Shown: piece by piece, positions 38,733 through 45,483 of the stretch
How the letters are laid out: the number at the start of each line of letters is the position of its first letter
How positions within the stretch are numbered: position 1 is the first letter of the stretch
DNA from: CAYLUN01 sp964386865
Lineage (GTDB): Bacteria; Verrucomicrobiota; Kiritimatiellia; RFP12; UBA1067
Assembly (NCBI GenBank): GCA_964386865.1
Contig: CAYLUN010000006.1
Span: 71,328 to 135,327 of the forward strand
Reading direction: 5' to 3'
Length of the DNA stretch: 64,000 nt
Position numbers and translations under genes: made by a program
Notes under the pieces: generated by a model
What the model was told of the DNA's origin: nothing
What the model saw: the letters and a program-made list of their open reading frames with translations, nothing else
Database searches by the model: none

Positions 38733-39083
38733 ATGATCAAACATACCGTGTTCTTCAAATTGAACCACCCCGTCGGCTCGGAGGCCGAAGCGGAGTTCCT
38801 GAAAGCCGCCCTGGCGCTCGGCGGGATCCCCGGTGTCAAGAACATGACGTGCGTCAAGCAGGTCAGCTTGAAGACCGATTTCACGTACGGCCTGCTGATG
38901 GAGTTCGACGACGACAAGGCGTATCAGCAGTACAACGTGCATCCCGACCACGTCACTTTCGTCGCCGGGCGCTGGCGTCCGGAGGTGGCGGCGTTTCTGG
39001 AGCTCGACTACGTCAAGCACCCGCTCTCGGCAACGAAGGGCGAGCCGGGGGAACCCCCCTGTGCGCCCGCATGTTCACGTTAG
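38733..39083 (+). CDS. Dabb-domain (stress-responsive alpha/beta barrel) protein
   Basis: 116 residues with GAAGGAG before the ATG. The first 95 residues match the Dabb ferredoxin-like fold: MIKHTVFFKLNHPVGSEAEAEFLKA, GIPGVKNMTCVKQVSLKTDFTYGLLMEFDDDKAYQQYNVHPDHVTFV (only family-pattern parts), ending VAAFLELDYV. Dabb proteins are small dimeric cytoplasmic proteins that bind hydrophobic or sugar-related ligands; their role is usually unknown. The last 20 residues (SATKGEPGEPPCAPACSR) run into repeat-like sequence, so the original stop may have been displaced. It is divergent from the GntR-type regulator and just upstream of a DUF5060 enzyme gene. Confidence 0.82.
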   Translation: MIKHTVFFKLNHPVGSEAEAEFLKAALALGGIPGVKNMTCVKQVSLKTDFTYGLLMEFDDDKAYQQYNVHPDHVTFVAGRWRPEVAAFLELDYVKHPLSATKGEPGEPPCAPACSR

Positions 39084-39115
39084 GGACGGCACGAGGCGCC
39101 GCCCCAAAAGGGACA
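39081..39115. repeat. Family A repeat, fragment
   Basis: TTAGGGACGGCACGAGGCGCC followed by GCCCCAAAAGGGACA keeps the TAGGGACGGCAC end and a GGGAC element of family A but lacks full symmetry. It lies between the Dabb stop and the next start. Confidence 0.5.
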
Positions 39116-39118
39116 CCT

Positions 39119-41029
39119 ATGACCGCTACACCTCTCAGTCGCCCGCTCGTCGGCGCGCTTCTGGCTTCCTGCCTTCTCGCCCACGCGGCCCGCGCTGCCG
39201 AGCCCGGCTCCGTCACGATCAGCGGCGAGCTCAAGCTGTGGCATTCGGTGACGCTGACCGTGCAGGGGCCTTACGCGGTCGAGACCGACACCGACCCCAA
39301 CCCGTTCACCGACTACTGCATGACCGTGACCTTCAAGCACGCCTCGGGCGCGCCGGCCTACGCGGTTCCGGGGCACTTCGCCGCAGACGGCCAGGCGGCG
39401 GAGACCTCGGCCGACGCGGGCACGGCCTGGCGCGCGCGCCTCGCGCCCGACAAGCCCGGCGAGTGGAGCTACGTGGTCGCCTTCACCAAAGGCCCGCTCG
39501 CGGCGGTCGAGGGCGGCGGCGAGCCGCTGCCGCCCTACCACGGCCGCAGCGGCACCTTCTGGGTCGCGCCGTCCGATAAGGCCGGGCGCGATTTCCGCGC
39601 GAAAGGCCGCCTGTGCTATGTGGGGAGGCGCTACCTCCAGTTCGCGGGCACGGGCGACTATTTCCTCAAGGCGGGCGCGGACGCGCCCGAGACGCTGCTG
39701 GCGTACGCCGACTTCGACGGCACCGAGGCGCGCAAGAAGAGCGCGCCCCTCAAGACGTGGTCGCCCCACGCGCGGGACTGGCGAGAAGGCGACCCCTCCT
39801 GGCAGAACGGCAAGGGCAAAGGCTTGATCGGCGCGCTCAACTACCTCGCTGGGGCCGGGTGCAACGCGGCCTCGTTCCTCACCTACAACGCGGGCGGCGA
39901 CGGCGACAACGTGTGGCCCTTCGTCAAGCGCGACGACCCGCTCCACTACGATTGCTCCAAGCTCGACCAGTGGGGCGTCGTCTTTGACCACGCCACGGCC
40001 CTCGGCCTTTTCCTTCACTTCAAGACGCAGGAGACGGAGAACGATGACAGGAAGGGTTCCGGCGCGGCCTGCGCGCTCGACGGCGGCGACCTCGGCGTGG
40101 CCCGCAAACTCTACTACCGCGAGCTGACCTCGCGCTTCGGCCATGCGCTCGCGCTCAACTGGAACCTCGGCGAAGAGAATTCGCAGTCCGCCGAGCAGCA
40201 GCGGGCGATGGCGCGGCACTTCCACGCGATCGACCCCTACCGCCACCCGGTTGTGATCCACACCTACCCGAACGAGCAGGAGAAGGTCTACGCGCCGCTG
40301 CTGGGCGACGCCTCGTTGCTCGCCGGCGCATCGCTGCAGAACGGATGGAGCGCCGCGCACCGCCAGACGCTGCGCTGGGTGGCCGCGGCCGAGGATACCG
40401 TGAGGCCTTGGGTGATCTGCAGCGACGAGCAGAACCCGGCCGGGCTGGGCGTGCCGCCCGACCCCGGCTACGCGGATTTCGACGGGCAGGCGCAGGAGAA
40501 GGGGGGCAGGCCCTACACGCTCCACGATATCCGTAAGCTGACCCTCTGGGGCTCGCTGCTGGCAGGCGGCGCGGGAACCGAGTACTATTTCGGCTACCGG
40601 CTGCCGCAGAACGACCTGCTGTGCGAGGACTGGCGCAGCCGCGACCAGAGCTGGGCGTTCTGCCGAATCGCGCTGGGCTTTTTCCGCGACCACGCGATCC
40701 CCTTCTGGGAGATGCGGAGCGAAGATGGCCTGATCGGCAACGCCACGAGCGACAACAGCCGCTACTGTTTCGCTAAGCGCGGCGAGGTTTACCTCGTGTA
40801 TCTGCCCGCGGGCGGTAGCGCCGACCTCGACCTGCGTGCGGCGCTCGGCTCCTTCGACGTGAGCTGGTTCAACCCGCGCGCGGGCGGCCCGCTCCAATCC
40901 GGCGCGACCCGCGAAGTCGCTGCGGGCGACACCGCCGCGCTGGGCGCGCCACCCGCAGACCCTGAAGAGGACTGGCTCGTCCTCATCCGCCGCCGCGACA
41001 GCACAGGCGTACGTGTCGAGCGCCCGTAG
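39119..41029 (+). CDS. Exported DUF5060-type glycoside hydrolase (GH-A-like barrel)
   Basis: 636 residues from MTATPLSRPLVGALLASCLL (signal peptide ending AARA). Residues about 25-150 form a DUF5060-like beta-sandwich (LKLWHSVTLTVQGPYAVETDTDPNPFTDYCMTV pattern), followed by a TIM-barrel region (about 165-520) with GAGCNAASFLTYNAGGDGDNVWPFV, a candidate acid/base in LNWNLGEENS and a candidate nucleophile around ICSDEQNPAG. The C-terminal part (about 540-636) looks like the small beta domain called a putative collagen-binding domain (VYLPAGGSADLDLRAALGSF, WFNPRAGG). Such proteins (GH140-like and relatives) attack side chains of complex polysaccharides; the substrate here is unknown. Confidence 0.75.
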   Translation: MTATPLSRPLVGALLASCLLAHAARAAEPGSVTISGELKLWHSVTLTVQGPYAVETDTDPNPFTDYCMTVTFKHASGAPAYAVPGHFAADGQAAETSADAGTAWRARLAPDKPGEWSYVVAFTKGPLAAVEGGGEPLPPYHGRSGTFWVAPSDKAGRDFRAKGRLCYVGRRYLQFAGTGDYFLKAGADAPETLLAYADFDGTEARKKSAPLKTWSPHARDWREGDPSWQNGKGKGLIGALNYLAGAGCNAASFLTYNAGGDGDNVWPFVKRDDPLHYDCSKLDQWGVVFDHATALGLFLHFKTQETENDDRKGSGAACALDGGDLGVARKLYYRELTSRFGHALALNWNLGEENSQSAEQQRAMARHFHAIDPYRHPVVIHTYPNEQEKVYAPLLGDASLLAGASLQNGWSAAHRQTLRWVAAAEDTVRPWVICSDEQNPAGLGVPPDPGYADFDGQAQEKGGRPYTLHDIRKLTLWGSLLAGGAGTEYYFGYRLPQNDLLCEDWRSRDQSWAFCRIALGFFRDHAIPFWEMRSEDGLIGNATSDNSRYCFAKRGEVYLVYLPAGGSADLDLRAALGSFDVSWFNPRAGGPLQSGATREVAAGDTAALGAPPADPEEDWLVLIRRRDSTGVRVERP

Positions 41030-41384
41030 ATGCCGGGTGGGCGGCAGCCCCCTGCCTCCGCGCGACGCCCCGGTAGGAACGGCAGCCCCCTGCCGTCCGC
41101 GCGACGCCCCGGTAGGGACGGCAGGCACTGCCACGCAGGCCGATACGGACGGCAAGGGGCTGCCGTCCCTACCTTCGCCCATAACTTCAATGTTCGGCGT
41201 TCGCGTGACCCCATCGATCATTCCCGCTCCGCGCGCGGTGGGCTTCGTATTCGCTGACACGGGCCGCGCAACGGGCGGGGCTGCCGCCCCTGCCGTCCGA
41301 CAAGAAGACAACCCCCAGGATATCCTCCGGGGTCTGATTATTGCAGGCAGCTGTTGAAATCGTCATTCCGTTCCAACGCAGTGG
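41030..41384. other. Gene-free convergent region full of repeats
   Basis: 355 bases between convergent stops. It holds the tandem family A array (41036-41173), a GC-rich GGGCGGGGCTGCCGCCCCTGCC hairpin near 41272-41296 and a hairpin ACCCC-C-AGGATATCCT-CC-GGGGT (41311-41333). No coding sequence is supported. Confidence 0.65.
41036..41173. repeat. Tandem family A array (three units)
   Basis: Units start at 41036, 41072 and 41111. The first two share CGGCAGCCCCCTGCC and CGCGCGACGCCCC, with a period of 36-39 bases. The third runs from GGTAGGGACGGCAG to GGCTGCCGTCCCTACC and closes the palindrome. Confidence 0.8.
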
Positions 41385-42194
41385 CTAGGTGCCCGCAGGC
41401 CGCCGCTGCGCGAAGAGCCAGTCGATCAGGCCCGGCGTCGCCCAGACCTCCTTCATGATGACGTGTCCGCCTTCGGGAAGCTCGGTGTACGTGAACGCGG
41501 TGCCGCCGGCGGCTTTCAGCGCGGCGGCCATCTCCCGGGAGCCGCTGACGGGGACGGTCGCGTCCTTCGCGCCGTGGAAGAACCGAAGGGGCAGCGCCTG
41601 AATGTTCGCCGCATGTTTGGGCGATCCGGAACCGCAGATCGGAATCGCGGCGGCGAACAGCTCAGGGTGGCGCAGGATCAGGTCCCACGTGCCGAACCCG
41701 CCCATGGACTGGCCGGTCACGTACACGCGCGCCCGGTCCACCGGGTGCGCCTGCAGCGTTTTCAGAATGAGCGCGTGCACCTTCTTCATGTAGGCGCTCT
41801 CCGCCACCAGCTCCAGATTATACGAGCCGAGCTTCCACGGCACATCGACCCACTGGAACTTCGCCGCGCACTGGGGCGCCAGCAGGAAAGCGGGGTGTTT
41901 CTGCCGCACCTCGGGAGTGCCGAGCGCGGCATACGCCTCGATGCCGCGCGCCTGGTTGTCCGTGCCGCGGCCCGCCGCACCGTGCAGGCAGACCACGAGC
42001 GGGTAAGTCTTTCCCTCCTCGGCGGCCGGCCGGCTGAGCTGGTACGGCATCTCCTCGAAGACCTCCTTCAGGATATCGGCGTGTACCCCGGCTGCGGCGA
42101 CGACCAGCAGACCGGCGAGCGACAGGCAGGCCAATCCGCACGTCCGCACGTTACTCATTCCCTTTCGGGCCCCATCCCCTTTTCGCGCACGCAT
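41385..42194 (-). CDS. Exported alpha/beta hydrolase (esterase/PHB-depolymerase-like)
   Basis: 269 residues from ATG 42194, with AGGAGG 6 bases upstream; a later ATG at 42158 lacks a proper site. A signal peptide (CLSLAGLLVVAAAGVHA) precedes the hydrolase fold. YPLVVCLHGAAGRGTDN gives the oxyanion region, the nucleophile elbow is TGQSMGGFGTWDLI, Asp is in FHGAKDATVPVSGSREM, and His in PEGGHVIMKEVW completes the triad. This resembles the phospholipase/carboxylesterase or feruloyl-esterase-like proteins found with polysaccharide genes, removing acetyl or other ester groups in the periplasm. It stands alone, convergent with the DUF5060 gene. Confidence 0.85.
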   Translation of the reverse strand: MRARKGDGARKGMSNVRTCGLACLSLAGLLVVAAAGVHADILKEVFEEMPYQLSRPAAEEGKTYPLVVCLHGAAGRGTDNQARGIEAYAALGTPEVRQKHPAFLLAPQCAAKFQWVDVPWKLGSYNLELVAESAYMKKVHALILKTLQAHPVDRARVYVTGQSMGGFGTWDLILRHPELFAAAIPICGSGSPKHAANIQALPLRFFHGAKDATVPVSGSREMAAALKAAGGTAFTYTELPEGGHVIMKEVWATPGLIDWLFAQRRPAGT

Positions 42195-42217
42195 ACGCTT
42201 CCTCCTAGTGGGGGTTG

Positions 42218-42247
42218 AGTATAGCCATTCTAGCCGTTGATCGTCAG
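42218..42247 (-). promoter_or_regulatory. Promoter of the esterase gene
   Basis: Minus strand: -35 CTGACG (42242-42247), an 18-base spacer, -10 TATACT (42218-42223). The leader would be about 17 bases with AGGAGG. Confidence 0.5.
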
Positions 42248-42263
42248 CCCCATATTCATGGGG
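42248..42263. promoter_or_regulatory. Palindrome touching the -35 box
   Basis: CCCCAT-ATTC-ATGGGG is perfect over 6-base arms and lies immediately upstream of the -35 box of the esterase gene. Candidate operator. Confidence 0.35.
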
Positions 42264-42314
42264 TGCGTCATCAACAACCTTTCCTGACGATGCCCAGCTA
42301 GCAGATGCGTGCAA

Positions 42315-42364
42315 AGGGACGCCGCCCCATCGGCGTCCGCGGACGGCAGGGGGCTGCCGTCCCT
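42315..42364. repeat. Paired-hairpin palindromic repeat, family A copy 5
   Basis: AGGGACG, lobe CCG-CCCCAT-CGG, CGTCC-GC-GGACG, lobe GCA-GGGGGC-TGC, CGTCCCT. It is nearly the same as copy 1, with changes only in lobe loops and ends, and lies between the esterase promoter region and the next minus-strand gene end. Confidence 0.85.
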
Positions 42365-42413
42365 ACCCGCAGAGCTGTCGCCCATTCGCGCACATCACAA
42401 GGGTGGCTCGCCC

Positions 42414-43031
42414 TCAAACCGCGGCCTGTTCGGCGTCGGCGTGCGCCGGGAAGGGCGCGCAGATGACATCCTTCGGGATTCCGAAGGCGAGCAGGCCCAA
42501 AATCTGCTCAAGGGCCGCGCCGAGCCCGAACGCCTCCGCGCCGTTGAACGCGATGCGCACGCGGGTCGCCGCATCCGCCTCTGTCTTGCCCTTCCGCGAC
42601 ACGTCGAGCGCCAGGCCCGGATGCGGCTCGGTCTGGCGGGTCAGGTTGATGATCGTGGTCGTGTTGCGGCTGTCGTGGTAGAGCCCCTTGCCTTCCGCAA
42701 TGGCCGCGGCCTGCCCCCGGAAGACCAGCAGCATCTGGCAGAGGTCGCCGAAGTTGAGCTTCACGGTCACGCGGTTCTGCCAGTCGAACGTGGCGTACTG
42801 GCGATTGCCTTGGCTGACGGATCCCGTAGCCACGCTCTTCTGCTGGGCCAGGGTCAGATAGACCGCGCCGTCCCGGTCGCCGCAGGCCGGGATGACCTCG
42901 AACCGCGCGGCGCTGCCGGTCCCCTTGCCGTTGGCGTGATAGAACGAAAGGCGCGGCCGGTAGGTGCGGGCCGGCGCGTCCTCGTCGGTTGTCCTTTGCC
43001 TATCCCCTGCGTTGTTTGTGTCGGTGTTCAT
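42414..43031 (-). CDS. Conserved-looking protein of unknown function
   Basis: 205 residues. I recognise no named family. The N-terminus (1-25) is polar and probably disordered. Residues about 26-180 are a compact fold with strands and helices: RPRLSFYHANGKGTGSAARFEVIPA, YATFDWQNRVTVKLNFGDLCQMLLVFRG, GKGLYHDSRNTTTIINLTRQTEP, AFGLGAALEQILGLLAFGIP. I recall similar uncharacterised proteins in PVC genomes, with FDW-N-x-V-KL-F-DLC-ML-VFRG as the conserved centre. No signal peptide or membrane helix is seen, so it is cytoplasmic. The strand-rich core could bind single-stranded nucleic acid, but that is a guess. Next to it is an HTH protein gene (118 bases upstream). Confidence 0.7.
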   Translation of the reverse strand: MNTDTNNAGDRQRTTDEDAPARTYRPRLSFYHANGKGTGSAARFEVIPACGDRDGAVYLTLAQQKSVATGSVSQGNRQYATFDWQNRVTVKLNFGDLCQMLLVFRGQAAAIAEGKGLYHDSRNTTTIINLTRQTEPHPGLALDVSRKGKTEADAATRVRIAFNGAEAFGLGAALEQILGLLAFGIPKDVICAPFPAHADAEQAAV

Positions 43032-43149
43032 GTCTGCCTCCTCGTGTGTTGCCGGTTTCGCGTCTCACGACCCATTCGTGAAAACGCCGTCACCTTAGCA
43101 CACGCGGAAGACGGATGTGTCGCCCGCCAGGCGACATTTTGCAGGGGTG

Positions 43150-43662
43150 TCACACCATGAGGATCGGCTGGCCGAACGCGTCGAGCGCGTCGTTGATCTG
43201 AAAGATGTCGTAAACGCCCCGCTCGAAAAAGAACCGGACGATCAGGTCGAAGGGCGCGCTGCCGGAGAGCGCGAAGCCGGCTGAGGACAAGAGGTCCTGC
43301 GTCTCGGCCAGCGAGAGGCGCAAGGCCAGCGCGAAGGCGATCACCGTCGCCTTCTTGGGCCGGTAGTCCGGGTCGCTCCGGATCTTTGAGAAGAGCTTGC
43401 GGTCAACGTGCGCGCGCTTGTAGACCTCGACCTCGTCCAAGCCGCGCTTCCGGATGAGCTCCAGCAGGCGCCGCGAGAACGGGACGCCCGCCCGCGCGAG
43501 GTAGGCGGCCAGCCCCGCCGGCGGCTCGCAGACGCAGGTGCTGTCGGCCGCCTCCGACGCGTGCGCTTCGGCGAGGTACGCCCGGAGTGCGGCCAGCGTG
43601 GCCGCGTCGAGACCCAACGCCGGCGGGCCGATCCGGTGGTGCTTGACCTGTTCATCTTGCAT
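43150..43662 (-). CDS. Standalone HTH protein related to the C-terminal domain of macro-domain proteins
   Basis: 170 residues, ATG 43662 with GAGGAAG 9 bases upstream. Residues about 60-168 (FSRRLLELIRKRGLDEVEVYKRAHVDRKLFSKIRSDPDYRPKKATVIAFALAL pattern, then LSLAETQDLLSSAGFALS, FDLIVRFFFERGVYDIFQINDALDAFGQPIL) match the helix-turn-helix-like domain that, from memory, follows a macro (ADP-ribose) domain in many Firmicutes proteins. Here a 57-residue unrelated N-terminus replaces the macro domain. A Cro-like DNA-binding role is likely. It may work with the unknown protein downstream. Confidence 0.7.
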   Translation of the reverse strand: MQDEQVKHHRIGPPALGLDAATLAALRAYLAEAHASEAADSTCVCEPPAGLAAYLARAGVPFSRRLLELIRKRGLDEVEVYKRAHVDRKLFSKIRSDPDYRPKKATVIAFALALRLSLAETQDLLSSAGFALSGSAPFDLIVRFFFERGVYDIFQINDALDAFGQPILMV

Positions 43663-43785
43663 GGCGCAACTTCCTCGTGTTTCCGGCGGGCGAATGATGA
43701 GAGCCTCGACGAGCGGCGCGACGCTTTGAGGCCCTTGTCGTCATGGGCCGAGTTCAGTAGCGACGCACGCGGAGGCTTGGGCATC

Positions 43786-43814
43786 ATTGTCCAGCCTCCA
43801 CGCGGCGCGATCAA
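43786..43814 (-). promoter_or_regulatory. Weak candidate promoter for the HTH gene
   Basis: Minus strand: -35 TTGATC (43809-43814), a 17-base spacer, -10 GACAAT (43786-43791), leaving a leader of about 117 bases. Pattern only. Confidence 0.3.
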
Positions 43815-43903
43815 CACGAAAGCGCCGCTTCCCGCAAAAAAAGTGGCGGCCTCTGCATTTTGAGTTCCCCGAGCGAAGAATACGCGCTATGGTATGAAAC
43901 ACG

Positions 43904-45373
43904 ATGACGAAGCCCGATCTGCTACGAATGCCTGCCCGGCTGGCGGCGGCCCTTCTCGCGCTCTGCACCCTGAAGGGCGCGGCGGCGTCCCTGCGCACAG
44001 AGGCAGACGAAAGGGGCGGGATCCGCGACTCGGTGGTCGACCCGGCCGCGCTGACAGTGGCCAAGGGGCCTTTCGGAACCTGCTTCAACGGCCAGACGTT
44101 TCAGCAGGAGGCGGTGCTCTCCTTCAGCGGGCATCAGTACGCGGCCTACTACGCGGACGGCGGCGTCCTGTGCCTGGCGCGCAGAGAGCTGGACGACGGG
44201 CCTTGGCAGGTCCTCCGCTTCGAGGACTACCGCATCGCGCACAACGACGTCCACAACGTTGCCGTGCTGGGCATCTGTGCGGGCGACGGGACGATCCACC
44301 TGAGCTATGACCACCACGTGTCCCCCTTTCACTACCGCCGCTCCGAGCCCGGCCTGGCGCTGCGCCCCGACGAGATCGGCTGGAGCACGAACTCTTTCGG
44401 GCCGACAACCTCCCGGCTTGGGAGCCAGACGCTGTCCGGCGTGACCTACCCGCAGTTCTTCTCCACGCCGGCGGGCGACCTTCAGCTCCTGTACCGGCTC
44501 GGCTCGTCCGGCGACGGCGACTGGCATCTGGCGGAGTACTCGGGCCGGCGAGGCACGTGGGCCGACCTCGGCATGCTCTTCACGCGGCGGGGCGAGTACG
44601 AGTCCAGCCGGTCGCGGTGCGCCTACCCCAACCCCGTCCGCTACGGGACAGACGGACGGCTGCACGTGACCTGGTGCTGGCGCGAGCAGCCCGCCAACGG
44701 CGTGCGGGATCTCCGAACCAACCACGACCTGTGTTACGCATACAGCGACGACCGCGGGAGAACGTGGAAAGACAACGGCGGACGGCTCGTCGCGAGCCTC
44801 AGCGACGCGGCGGATGCCTGGACGGCCGCGATCGGAGTGGGCGCGCCGGGCGTCGTCGTGCGCCCGACGCGCTTCCTGTGGGGCCAGATGAACACGACGA
44901 CGCAGTGCATCGACCCCGCCGGCCGGGTGCACGTGATCAATTGGCAGCAGCGGCAGGACGCGGAGGCGGCGTCCGCCGACTTGAACACGTGGCGGTACTA
45001 CCACTACTGGCGCGGCACGGACGGGGCGTGGCACACGTACGAGCTTCCCTTCGCGGGGCGCAAGCCGCAGATCGCCGTCGACGCAAAGGGAGACGCCTAC
45101 GTGCTCTACGGCGAGAGCGACAACCGCAATTACCACACCGTGGATCCCGGCTGGAAGATGGCCCTCGCCAAGGCCACGCGCGCGGGCGAGTGGAAAGACT
45201 GGCGGAGGCTTTGGTCGTCCGCTCGCGAGTTCGTCGGCGAGCCCATGATCGATCCGGCTCGCTGGCAGCAGGCGAACGTCCTTTCGTGCTACGCGCAGGA
45301 GAAGCCGCCGGCGCCCGGCGCTCTGAGCGCGCTGCATGTGATCGACTTTGACGTGGCCCGTCTCGCGCCGTAG
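43904..45373 (+). CDS. Exported BNR-repeat beta-propeller, candidate polysaccharide lyase (PL24/25-like)
   Basis: 489 residues. A signal peptide (PARLAAALLALCTLKGAAAS) precedes a BNR_4-type propeller. Typical pieces are FGTCFNGQTFQQEAVLSFSGHQYAAYY, AHNDVHNVAVLGICAGDGTIHLSYDHH, SPFHYRRSEPG, and repeated Asp-box-like strands (YSDDRGRTWKDNGG, VDAKGDAYVLYGESDNRNYH). The HND-HN and DHH pairs are where ulvan lyases of the PL24/25 type carry catalytic and zinc residues, so lyase activity is plausible, but BNR_4 proteins of unknown role are common. No clear Shine-Dalgarno precedes the ATG. Downstream by 110 bases is a second putative lyase, with sulfatase and GH genes beyond. Exported. Confidence 0.72.
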   Translation: MTKPDLLRMPARLAAALLALCTLKGAAASLRTEADERGGIRDSVVDPAALTVAKGPFGTCFNGQTFQQEAVLSFSGHQYAAYYADGGVLCLARRELDDGPWQVLRFEDYRIAHNDVHNVAVLGICAGDGTIHLSYDHHVSPFHYRRSEPGLALRPDEIGWSTNSFGPTTSRLGSQTLSGVTYPQFFSTPAGDLQLLYRLGSSGDGDWHLAEYSGRRGTWADLGMLFTRRGEYESSRSRCAYPNPVRYGTDGRLHVTWCWREQPANGVRDLRTNHDLCYAYSDDRGRTWKDNGGRLVASLSDAADAWTAAIGVGAPGVVVRPTRFLWGQMNTTTQCIDPAGRVHVINWQQRQDAEAASADLNTWRYYHYWRGTDGAWHTYELPFAGRKPQIAVDAKGDAYVLYGESDNRNYHTVDPGWKMALAKATRAGEWKDWRRLWSSAREFVGEPMIDPARWQQANVLSCYAQEKPPAPGALSALHVIDFDVARLAP

Positions 45374-45483
45374 TGCCCCACGCGAGGAGCAGCCGGAGCG
45401 AGCCAGGCCCCGCAGGCACACAGCGCTTCTCATTATGGCAAGGCGCGCGCTAGAGCGGGCACACGATACTTTGGGAGGAAACG

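Noticed and set aside
41036..41173. Possible CRISPR array
   Set aside because: The repeats are 36-39 bases apart with no unique spacers between them, the units are themselves palindromic, and no cas genes are present. It is a tandem family A element.
41311..41333. Intrinsic terminator at ACCCCCAGGATATCCTCCGGGGT
   Set aside because: The hairpin is good, but no T-run follows on either strand, so it is kept only as part of the repeat-rich gap.
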